The notes beneath the pieces are model-generated. The model searched no databases, was not told the origin of the DNA, and was given only the letters and a program-made list of their open reading frames with translations. From positions 1-64,000 of the forward strand of contig JAZKGE010000034.1 of NCBI GenBank assembly GCA_040386075.1: a DNA stretch of 64,000 nt, read 5' to 3'. Both the position numbers and the translations under genes were made by a program. The DNA comes from UBA4416 sp040386075. Lineage in GTDB: Bacteria > Bacteroidota > Bacteroidia > B-17B0 > Aurantibacillaceae. Of this stretch, positions 52,841-60,536 are shown in pieces. Positions within the stretch are counted from its first letter, which is position 1. Every line of letters begins with the position of its first letter.

Positions 52841-54124
52841 GTGAAACTCCTTACCAAAACAAATATCTATTCGTCTATCACAACTATACTACTGTTTGCG
52901 ATAGGTATTTTTATTGTATATGAAGTTATTTTTGCGAAGCTTGATAAAGAAGCTGATAGAAGATTACTTACTACCAAATCGCAGATCATTAATGGCCTAA
53001 AAGATGGGATTCTTCCAAAGGAATTTACAACCAACATTGGGCAAAAAATTTATGTGCGTAAGATCAGTAAGCAAACTATTTTCGACAATAAATTTATTGA
53101 GTATAAAGGCAAAAGCTTTGAAGAAGACACAACTAATATTGATGATAAAGATTCACGGGTAACACAACGTGAATTATTATTTCAAACAACCATAAATGGC
53201 CAGGCTTATGAAGCAACGGTTTGTTTGTCTTTAACCGAAGGAAAATTAGTTGGAGAATATATTGCGGGCGTTGTATTAATATTTTTAGTACTCTCTTTTG
53301 TTATTTTGTTTTTATTGAATAGGTATATTTCCGATTTTTTATGGTCGCCCTTCAATGATACACTTTCGAAAATTAAAACCTGGAACATCAAAAAACACGA
53401 TAAGCTCAATTTCAGGGAAACGGATATTGATGAATTTCATTTGCTGAATGATACTTTAAAAGATCTTACTTATCAGATCCAATCTGATTACCATAATCTT
53501 AAAGAGTTTACCGAGAATGTATCACACGAAGCGCAAACGCCATTATCCATTATCAGTACTAAAATCGAATTATTGATGCAGGAAACCAATTACAGCGAAA
53601 GGCAACATAAATTATTGGTACAAACTTATAATGCAACACAGCGCTTGTATAAATTAAATGAAGGCCTGATATTATTAACCCGCATTGAGAATAAGCAATT
53701 TGTAGAAACCAGTACGATCAACCTGAATCAGGCAATTGATGAAAAAATCGAGATCCTTGAAGATTTTATTGAAGCCAAACAGATCATCGTGGAAAAAGTT
53801 TTTAATAAGCAGATCACTAAAGACGTGAATCCTATTTTATTAACCATTTTGCTCAATAATTTATTTATTAATGCCATTAAGTATAACTGGGAAGAAAAAG
53901 GAATCATTAAAATTACAGTCAATGAAGACTCCTTTACTGTTGAAAACACAAGCTATGCCGATAAGATCGATAAGCAATTTCTGTTCGATCGCTTCAATAA
54001 AAATTCCATTTCAGGTTCATTAGGACTTGGGTTATCATTGATCAAAAAGATAGTAGATTTTTATAACTGGCATGTAACCTATTCGTGTAAAGACGGTGTA
54101 CATAAATTTAAAATTTATATGTAG
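52841..54124 (+). CDS. Membrane sensor histidine kinase (second pair)
   Basis: 427 residues with a GTG start. Two transmembrane helices (about 10-30 and 140-160) flank a sensor of about 110 residues. HisKA carries His229 (ENVSHEAQTPLSIIS), with HEAQTP in place of the common HELRTP. HATPase: N box NNLFINAIKYNW, a weak G1, F box LFDRFNK, G2 GLGLSLIKKI. The domain ends early (short C-terminus), as in small kinases of this phylum. Confidence 0.93.
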   Translation: MKLLTKTNIYSSITTILLFAIGIFIVYEVIFAKLDKEADRRLLTTKSQIINGLKDGILPKEFTTNIGQKIYVRKISKQTIFDNKFIEYKGKSFEEDTTNIDDKDSRVTQRELLFQTTINGQAYEATVCLSLTEGKLVGEYIAGVVLIFLVLSFVILFLLNRYISDFLWSPFNDTLSKIKTWNIKKHDKLNFRETDIDEFHLLNDTLKDLTYQIQSDYHNLKEFTENVSHEAQTPLSIISTKIELLMQETNYSERQHKLLVQTYNATQRLYKLNEGLILLTRIENKQFVETSTINLNQAIDEKIEILEDFIEAKQIIVEKVFNKQITKDVNPILLTILLNNLFINAIKYNWEEKGIIKITVNEDSFTVENTSYADKIDKQFLFDRFNKNSISGSLGLGLSLIKKIVDFYNWHVTYSCKDGVHKFKIYM

Positions 54125-54147
54125 TTTCGTTTTATATTTTCAATCTC

Positions 54148-54588
54148 ATGACTGCATCCATCTGGCACAAAGAGCCAAATATATCCGATATTAATTCCTT
54201 AAATAAAAACACACTTGGTCAAGCCCTTGGGATAGAATTCATAGAGGCCGGACCTGATTTTTTAGTGGCAACCATGCCGGTTGATGAACGTACAAAACAA
54301 CCCTTTGGATTATTACATGGCGGAGCTAATGTTGCTTTAGCCGAAACTTTAGGAAGTGTTGCTTCGTTGTTGGTTGTAAACCATGAAGTGTTTATTGGAG
54401 TAGGAGTAGAGATCAATGCCAATCACATTAAAGCTGTACTAAGTGGAAAAGTGAAAGGCATTTGTTCGCCCCTGAATATCTCTGGTAAAAATCATGTATG
54501 GGACATTAAAATTTATAACGAGGCTAATGAATTGACCTGCGTGTCGCGATTTACATGTACCATCATTCCTAAAAGTAAATTCGTTTAA
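54148..54588 (+). CDS. Hotdog-fold thioesterase (YdiI/MenI-PaaI type)
   Basis: 146 residues. The signature QPFGLLHGGANVALAETLGS is that of 1,4-dihydroxy-2-naphthoyl-CoA hydrolase and related acyl-CoA thioesterases; the catalytic Glu is in LAETLGS and GVGVEINANHIKAV follows. It may act in menaquinone synthesis, which Bacteroidota use, but no men genes are nearby, so the substrate is an inference. Its stop overlaps the next ATG by one base (TAATG). Confidence 0.85.
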   Translation: MTASIWHKEPNISDINSLNKNTLGQALGIEFIEAGPDFLVATMPVDERTKQPFGLLHGGANVALAETLGSVASLLVVNHEVFIGVGVEINANHIKAVLSGKVKGICSPLNISGKNHVWDIKIYNEANELTCVSRFTCTIIPKSKFV

Positions 54589-55685
54589 TGAAAAAGAACT
54601 TATGTAGTTTTCTTTGCCTTTTCTTTAGTACACTTTTGTTTTCTCAAAACAAATTAAAACCGGGCTTTGATGCTCGGGAATTTTTGGATGTGTTGCATTT
54701 AGAATGGGCACATCAGGATAGCGGAAGCCGATATGCACCAAAAATATTACCTGCCAATTATAAAAGATTGCATCGCTCGGTAGAAGTTGGACTGAAAAAC
54801 AAATTTGATTTTTGGTTGCGCAACGATTCTGTAGGCGTTATTTGTTTACGTTATACAGTTGGTGGTACAAGCTGGCTCGAGAATTTTTACAGTGGCATGA
54901 TCAAAGCTAAGGGAGCTTTAGTGCTGGATAATAAAACAACATTTACTTATAAATTCTCGGATGACGATAATGCGTTGGTGCATCACGGCTGGACAATTGG
55001 TGTCGCTCATTTAGCGCCTTTAGTGACAGCAACCATTAATGAGTTTTATAAAAAAGGCGTTAAAGAATTTATCATCGTTGGACATAGTCAGGGAGCTGCT
55101 TTATCTTTTTTAATGAGATCCTATCTCGAATATTTACCCAAAGAAGTTATACCCAAAGACATTGCTTATAAAGTATATTGCTCGGCCGCTCCAAAACCAG
55201 GCAATTTATTTTATGCCTACGATTTTGATTTTATTACCCGTAACGGATGGGCTTTTCGTGTTGTAAATACATACGATTGGGTTCCCCAAACTCCTTTTTC
55301 AGTTCAATCTATTGGCGATCTATATCCTATAAATCCTTTCGCCAAACGAAATGAGATCATGAAACGGAGAGTGAAAAACCCGTTGATCCGCGGTTATGTG
55401 AAACATGCCATGAATGATATGGAAGGAGCTGCAAGAAAAACAAATAGGAAATACCGAAAATACCTTACTAAACGCATGGGTAAATTTATCAGGCGTTCTT
55501 TAAATGAATACCAAAGCCCCGAAATTCAAAAGAGTAATTTTTATGTGCCCGCCGGAAGTCCCATTATCTTAAAACCGGATAGTCTTTATAACGAAAGGTT
55601 TAAATATGATGGGCAAAATGTGTTTCTGCACCACATGTTCGAGCCTTATATTTACCTTGCTGAGCTGCAATATTTAAAAAAATAG
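54588..55685 (+). CDS. Exported lipase-fold (class 3-like) alpha/beta hydrolase
   Basis: 365 residues with a signal peptide (LCSFLCLFFSTLLFS). The nucleophile elbow is IIVGHSQGAALSF (G-H-S-Q-G), and VYCSAAPKPGNLFYAYDF and VVNTYDWVPQTPF follow the pattern of class 3 lipases (Asp in NTYDWVP). The C-terminal 120 residues are Arg/Lys-rich (NRKYRKYLTKRMGKFIRRS) and end in the possible catalytic His (FLHHMFEPYIYL). It probably acts in the periplasm or outer membrane on lipids. Translationally coupled to the thioesterase. Confidence 0.82.
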   Translation: MKKNLCSFLCLFFSTLLFSQNKLKPGFDAREFLDVLHLEWAHQDSGSRYAPKILPANYKRLHRSVEVGLKNKFDFWLRNDSVGVICLRYTVGGTSWLENFYSGMIKAKGALVLDNKTTFTYKFSDDDNALVHHGWTIGVAHLAPLVTATINEFYKKGVKEFIIVGHSQGAALSFLMRSYLEYLPKEVIPKDIAYKVYCSAAPKPGNLFYAYDFDFITRNGWAFRVVNTYDWVPQTPFSVQSIGDLYPINPFAKRNEIMKRRVKNPLIRGYVKHAMNDMEGAARKTNRKYRKYLTKRMGKFIRRSLNEYQSPEIQKSNFYVPAGSPIILKPDSLYNERFKYDGQNVFLHHMFEPYIYLAELQYLKK

Positions 55686-55884
55686 GGCCTTTATCCCCAA
55701 TTTTTAGCCAGTCAGCCACTTTAAAGGTCGTTTATCTAAAATCTCTGTTTTGTTTGGCAATTTCTGTTAAATTAGCCCCCGATTTAAACTGAAATTATTG
55801 ATGAAATAATTATGTTGTAAAAACACTTTGTTTGCCCATCATGATTATTACGTAACACAATTAAAAAAACAATATAAACCCGTT

Positions 55885-58047
55885 ATGAAAAAAATAGTAC
55901 TATTTGTTATTACCTGCACTTTTTTATTAAAGCCGGTTGCCAAAGCCGATGAAGGTATGTGGCTGCCTATGTTATTGGGCGAACAAGTATATGCCGATAT
56001 GGTTAAAAAGGGCTTAAAAGTTAGTAAAGAGCAACTTTACAGTATGAACCAGGCTTGTATCAAAGATGCGATCATTATTTTTGGTGGTGGTTGCACAGGC
56101 GAGATCGTAAGTAAAGAAGGATTGATATTTACTAATCATCACTGTGGATACGGAGCTATAGCTGCTGCAAGCACAGTGGACCATAACTATTTAAGAGACG
56201 GTTTCTGGTCAAAATCCAAGAACGAAGAGATATATGCTCCGGGTGTTCATGCACAATTTTTAATGAAAATTGTTGACGTAACCGATAAAGTAAATGAAAA
56301 GATCAAAGGAATTCCATCAGCTGAATTGACTCAAAAATTACCAGGTATTTTAGCTGAAATGGCTACTAAAGAAACAGAAGGCTCAACTTACGAAGGTCGT
56401 ATCGCTTCTATGTTCAAAGCTAACCAGTTCTTATTATTTGTTTATGAGCGTTATAAAGATGTACGTTTAGTAGGAACTCCTCCTGAAAGTATTGGTAAAT
56501 TTGGTGGTGATACAGATAACTGGGAATGGCCCCGTCACACAGGTGACTTTTCTATTTTCCGTGTATATACAAACAAAGAAGGAAAAGCAGCAGATTATGC
56601 AACAGATAACGTTCCTTTAAAATCCAAATACTCTTTACCTGTTTCTATTAAAGGAGTTAAAGATGGTGATTATACCATGATCTGGGGTTATCCTGGCGGA
56701 ACAAACCGCTACGAAACATCTTATGGTGTGAAATTGAAAACAGATATCGAAAACCCTTCATTGGTTGACTTGCGTGATCAGCGTTTAAAATATATGTTGG
56801 AAGAGATGAAAAAAGATCCGGCCGTTAAAATTCAATTAGCAGGTAACTACGCTCAAATTGCTAACTATTGGAAATTTTTTGATGGCGAATCAAAACAGTT
56901 ATTGAAATTCAAAACCTTTGAGGAAAAACAAGCTAACGAAACATCGTTCTTAGCCTGGGCAAAAGGAAAACCTGAATACGAAAATTTATTTAATGAGTAT
57001 CAAAAAATGTATGACGCATGGCGCCCGTATGCAAAGCAACGTGTATACATGACAGAAGGGATCTTCGGTTCTCCGTTAATTGCTTTTGCTTCGTCTTTAC
57101 AAAAGTTGGATGCCACATTAAGCAAGAAAGATGTAACTAAAGAAGAAATCATTAAAGCAGCAGATGCAGCTAAAACAGCCCGCGCTAATTTTATCAAAGC
57201 AGAGAATGTTATATCTGACAAAAACATTTTATCATTTGTAACACAGGCTTTTTACAATAGCATTGATGCAGCTCAACATCCTGTTGGTTTTTATGCGACC
57301 ATCAATTCTAAGTATGGCGACTTAAAATCAAAAGCAACTTATGATGCATTCTCTAATTATGTATTTGCAAATACAGCATTCTTAGATAATGCTAAATGGG
57401 ATGCTCTGATCTCAAATCCTGATACAGCATCTTTGCATAAAGACCCTGCATTTATCGTAGCTAATGCATTCAATACAAATTTCAATACCAAATACGCAAA
57501 GTTATTTGCAGACTTCAATACACAAAATTTTGTTTTAGGAAAAACGTATTTAAAAGGAATTTTAGAAATGAACAAAGGCAAAAAAATGTATCCGGATGCA
57601 AATTTTACCATGCGTGTTAGTTACGGTGCTGTAAAATCGTATTCACCAAAAGACGGCGTAAAATACAGCCATATTTGTACTTTGTCAGGTATCTTAGAAA
57701 AATACAAACCCGGAGATTACGAATTCGACGCACCTGCTAAATTAATTGAATTAGCTAAAGCAAAGGATTTCGGACAATATGCAGATCCTGTTTCAAAAGA
57801 CGTTGTTGTTTCTTTTATCAGTTCTAATGATATTACAGGTGGTAATTCAGGTTCGCCTGTTATCAACGGTAATGGCGAATTAATTGGTTTGGCATTTGAC
57901 GGAAACTACGAGGCGTTAAGTCACAAAATTAAATTTGATAAAGACCTTAACCGTACCATTAATCTTGATGTGCGTTACCTTTTATGGGTAGTTGACAAAG
58001 TAGGTGGTGCCTCTAACATTATTGCGGAGTTAGACCTTAGAAAATAA
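55885..58047 (+). CDS. S46 family dipeptidyl-peptidase (DPP7-like)
   Basis: Starts at the ATG at 55885 (signal peptide ending PVAKA); an upstream start at 55828 gives an implausible extension. 720 residues. Catalytic triad of the family: His85 in FTNHHCGYG, Asp221 in RHTGDFSIFR, Ser655 in GGNSGSPVIN. At position 673, which in the Porphyromonas enzymes is Gly in DPP7 and Arg in the Asp/Glu-specific DPP11, it has Gly (FDGN), so hydrophobic P1 preference is inferred. It releases dipeptides from peptide N-termini in the periplasm. Ends with a strong terminator. Confidence 0.92.
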   Translation: MKKIVLFVITCTFLLKPVAKADEGMWLPMLLGEQVYADMVKKGLKVSKEQLYSMNQACIKDAIIIFGGGCTGEIVSKEGLIFTNHHCGYGAIAAASTVDHNYLRDGFWSKSKNEEIYAPGVHAQFLMKIVDVTDKVNEKIKGIPSAELTQKLPGILAEMATKETEGSTYEGRIASMFKANQFLLFVYERYKDVRLVGTPPESIGKFGGDTDNWEWPRHTGDFSIFRVYTNKEGKAADYATDNVPLKSKYSLPVSIKGVKDGDYTMIWGYPGGTNRYETSYGVKLKTDIENPSLVDLRDQRLKYMLEEMKKDPAVKIQLAGNYAQIANYWKFFDGESKQLLKFKTFEEKQANETSFLAWAKGKPEYENLFNEYQKMYDAWRPYAKQRVYMTEGIFGSPLIAFASSLQKLDATLSKKDVTKEEIIKAADAAKTARANFIKAENVISDKNILSFVTQAFYNSIDAAQHPVGFYATINSKYGDLKSKATYDAFSNYVFANTAFLDNAKWDALISNPDTASLHKDPAFIVANAFNTNFNTKYAKLFADFNTQNFVLGKTYLKGILEMNKGKKMYPDANFTMRVSYGAVKSYSPKDGVKYSHICTLSGILEKYKPGDYEFDAPAKLIELAKAKDFGQYADPVSKDVVVSFISSNDITGGNSGSPVINGNGELIGLAFDGNYEALSHKIKFDKDLNRTINLDVRYLLWVVDKVGGASNIIAELDLRK

Positions 58048-58068
58048 AAGCTTCTCTTATTTTATTTG

Positions 58069-58102
58069 AAACCCGTTCGTCAACAGGCGAACGGGTTTTT
58101 TT
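58069..58102 (+). terminator. Rho-independent terminator of the S46 peptidase gene
   Basis: Perfect 11-bp stem (AAACCCGTTCG at 58069-58079, CGAACGGGTTT at 58088-58098), 8-base loop and T tract. Confidence 0.93.
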
Positions 58103-58128
58103 ATGCTTTACAACAATATAAAGAATCG

Positions 58129-58136
58129 TATATTTG
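58129..58136 (+). promoter_or_regulatory. -7 box (TATATTTG) of the holin-like/phosphatase operon
   Basis: Exact TAnnTTTG match between the terminator and the ATG at 58154 (17 bases). It should drive both the holin-like gene and the overlapping phosphatase gene. Confidence 0.65.
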
Positions 58137-58153
58137 GTATAGATTATTAAACT

Positions 58154-58558
58154 ATGAACTTTATTGCTAAACTTCTTATTTCAGCCATTGCCGTTGTTAT
58201 AACAGCATATTTTTTGGATGGCGTAACTATTGGTGACAACCAGTTTTATAACAGTGGGCCGCCAGAGCTGAATAAATTCTCAACGGCTTTATTAGTTGCG
58301 GTTGTACTAGCCTTTTTAAATACGATCGTTAAACCTATCCTTACCATTTTATCCTTACCCATTGCGTTTTTCACCCTTGGCCTTTTTTTACTGGTGATCA
58401 ACGCATTGATCATTTTGTTTGCAGATAAATTGGTTGTTGGATTTAAAGTAGACGGATTCTGGACAGCCTTATGGTTCAGTGTGGTACTTTGGTTCGTTAA
58501 CGGATTTCTTGAATTACTTAAAGGAAAAGATGACTCAAAAGACGAGTCAAAAAAATGA
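58154..58558 (+). CDS. Four-helix membrane protein of the phage holin 4_2 / YvlD-like superfamily
   Basis: 134 residues with about four transmembrane helices (4-22, 44-62, 68-92, 105-122); IVKPILTILSLPIAFFTLG and INALIILFADKLV are characteristic. Despite its name this family is a housekeeping or envelope-stress protein in most bacteria, and there are no phage genes here. The Asp/Lys-rich C-terminus overlaps the phosphatase start by 4 bases (ATGA), so the two proteins are made together. Confidence 0.85.
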   Translation: MNFIAKLLISAIAVVITAYFLDGVTIGDNQFYNSGPPELNKFSTALLVAVVLAFLNTIVKPILTILSLPIAFFTLGLFLLVINALIILFADKLVVGFKVDGFWTALWFSVVLWFVNGFLELLKGKDDSKDESKK

Positions 58559-60477
58559 TGCGCAAATTAAAGCTATATATTCTGTTTTTCTTAGCATTGT
58601 CATTTGCGGCTAAAGCCCAATCTTATGCCGAGGATTCGATAAAAATTAATAACTATATCGATAAGGCACAATTATTTTCTGAGATAAACACAGATTCAAG
58701 TTTGTATTATTCTAATACTGCATATCAACTTGCTAAAAGTTCACCAAACAATTTTTTGAAATGTCGGGCGACTTTAAATCTCGGATATGTTTATCAAAAT
58801 ATATCCGATTATAAGAAGGGAACCTTATATTTTAAAGAAAGTATTGCTTTGGCTGAAAAAGGAAATTTTAAACAGTTACAGGCTCAGGCATATAATGGCT
58901 TTGCTAATATGTTTGCTATTCAGAACCAATTTACCCAGGCTGCCGAATATTTTAATAAAGCACTGGATATTAGCAAAGAAATTAATGATTTGCGTAAAGT
59001 ATCGGTTATATTAATGAATCTTGCGAATATCGAATATAATTTTGCTTGTGGTAATGGCAATTATAGTAAAGCAAATAAAGCTTATGCCGAAGCTTATGAT
59101 TGGGCTATTATGTCAAAAGACACTGATCAGATAATTACTTGCCTGGGTAACTGGGGTTTATCTTATAGCGATGAAGGTAAATTAGAATTGTCATTGGAAA
59201 AATTGAATAAAGGCATGGAATTGGCTAATTCTGTTAACAATACAACAGATCTTATCTTTTTAAAATACTACCTCGGCAGAACCTATGGACTTATGAAGCA
59301 ATATCAGAAAGCCAATGATTCTTTTAAAGGAAGCCTTGGTCTATCGATTCAATTTAAGGATGCTGAATATGAATCTGAGAATTATTATTGTTTAGCAAGA
59401 ACAAATTATGAGATCGGTAATTATAAGGACGCTTATGACTATTTCTTTAAATATAAAACACTTCAGGATACATTAAATGGTAAAGATATTGTCAATGAGC
59501 TAAACACAATCAAAACAAAGTATGACACCGAGAAAAAACAAAAGGAAATTGAATTATTAAAGGTCAATGCTAATAAAAATAAAATAGTTAATATTAGCTT
59601 AATTGCCGGAGCCATTTTGTTATTTCTAATGGTTATTTTGATCTTAAACCGTTATCGTTTAAAAGTAAAAACAAATCAATTACTGGCAGGTCAAAATCAG
59701 ATCATTTCCGAAAAGAACAAAGATATTTCGGATAGTATCAATTACGCTAAAAAAATTCAGGATGCTATTTTACCAAGTAGTGATGATATTCATAAAGTGT
59801 TTCCCGAAAGTTTTATATTGTCGCTGCCAAAGGATGTAGTGAGTGGAGACTTCTACTGGTTCACACAACACCAGCATCTTAAATTTTTTGTAGTAGCCGA
59901 TTGTACAGGTCATGGTGTGCCGGGGGCGTTAATGAGCATGATCGGTAATACATTATTGAATAGCATTGTTAATGAACGTAAGATCTTAAAACCTGATGTT
60001 ATTTTAAATGAACTGAGAAAAGAGATCATCAGTGTTTTGAAACAAGGAGAGGATTCTTCGAACAAAGATGGCATGGATATTTCCTTGATCTGTTTTAATA
60101 CTCTAACCAGCACTTTAGATACTGCCTGTGCTAATAATCCCGTTTGGATATTGAAGAACGGCGGAGCATTGCTTGAGTTAAAACCCGATAAACAACCGAT
60201 TGGTTATGTTTCGGTAAACCAAAAAGACTTTACGCTGCAAACAGTGGTATTAGAAAAAGGAGATATCATTTACCAGTTTACAGATGGTTATGCCGATCAG
60301 TTTGGTGGCATTAAGGGCAAAAAATTCAAATATAATCAGCTCAAAGAAGCTTTAATAAATAATAAAAATTTGTCGCTGGAACTGCAAGCCGAAACATTGA
60401 AAAAAATGTTTGTCGAATGGAAGGGAAATCTTGAGCAAATTGATGATGTTTTAGTAACCGGGATCAAGATCCTGTAG
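58555..60477 (+). CDS. TPR-sensor SpoIIE/PP2C-type phosphatase, distant copy
   Basis: 640 residues (ATG at 58555; second ATG at 58558). Signal peptide (LYILFFLALSFAAKAQ), TPRs (about 60-300), transmembrane helix 345-367, coiled coil, linker DSINYAKKIQDAILP, phosphatase with SGDFYW (near 430), ADCTGHGVPGALMS, KDGMDISL, FTDGYADQFGG and LEQIDDVLV. In place of AANNxPV/KMPVGKGE it has CANNPVW and KQPIGYV, so it is outside the array group and closer in these places to the isolated gene at 8617. It lies between a membrane protein and a two-component pair. Confidence 0.92.
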   Translation: MMRKLKLYILFFLALSFAAKAQSYAEDSIKINNYIDKAQLFSEINTDSSLYYSNTAYQLAKSSPNNFLKCRATLNLGYVYQNISDYKKGTLYFKESIALAEKGNFKQLQAQAYNGFANMFAIQNQFTQAAEYFNKALDISKEINDLRKVSVILMNLANIEYNFACGNGNYSKANKAYAEAYDWAIMSKDTDQIITCLGNWGLSYSDEGKLELSLEKLNKGMELANSVNNTTDLIFLKYYLGRTYGLMKQYQKANDSFKGSLGLSIQFKDAEYESENYYCLARTNYEIGNYKDAYDYFFKYKTLQDTLNGKDIVNELNTIKTKYDTEKKQKEIELLKVNANKNKIVNISLIAGAILLFLMVILILNRYRLKVKTNQLLAGQNQIISEKNKDISDSINYAKKIQDAILPSSDDIHKVFPESFILSLPKDVVSGDFYWFTQHQHLKFFVVADCTGHGVPGALMSMIGNTLLNSIVNERKILKPDVILNELRKEIISVLKQGEDSSNKDGMDISLICFNTLTSTLDTACANNPVWILKNGGALLELKPDKQPIGYVSVNQKDFTLQTVVLEKGDIIYQFTDGYADQFGGIKGKKFKYNQLKEALINNKNLSLELQAETLKKMFVEWKGNLEQIDDVLVTGIKIL

Positions 60478-60479
60478 CA

Positions 60480-60494
60480 GTTAAAAAACGTTAA
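60480..60494. promoter_or_regulatory. Two GTTAA direct repeats, 10 bases apart
   Basis: GTTAA at 60480-60484 and 60490-60494, about 41-55 bases before the start expected from the -7 box at 60524. Same pentamer and spacing as in the array at 48118-48174 before the paralogous kinase operon. A placement just above -35 suits an activator. Confidence 0.5.
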
Positions 60495-60523
60495 GCTATC
60501 TGAAAAACAAGCATTTACTTTGT

Positions 60524-60531
60524 TACATTTG
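60524..60531 (+). promoter_or_regulatory. -7 box (TACATTTG) of the third two-component operon
   Basis: Exact TAnnTTTG match ending 5 bases before the ATG at 60537. It lies inside two tandem copies of TTTGTTACA (60519-60527, 60528-60536). No good -33 element is seen, consistent with activator dependence. Confidence 0.55.
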
Positions 60532-60536
60532 TTACA

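Noticed and set aside
58154..58558. Prophage remnant suggested by the holin-like family name
   Set aside because: The superfamily is mostly chromosomal and no other phage gene is near.
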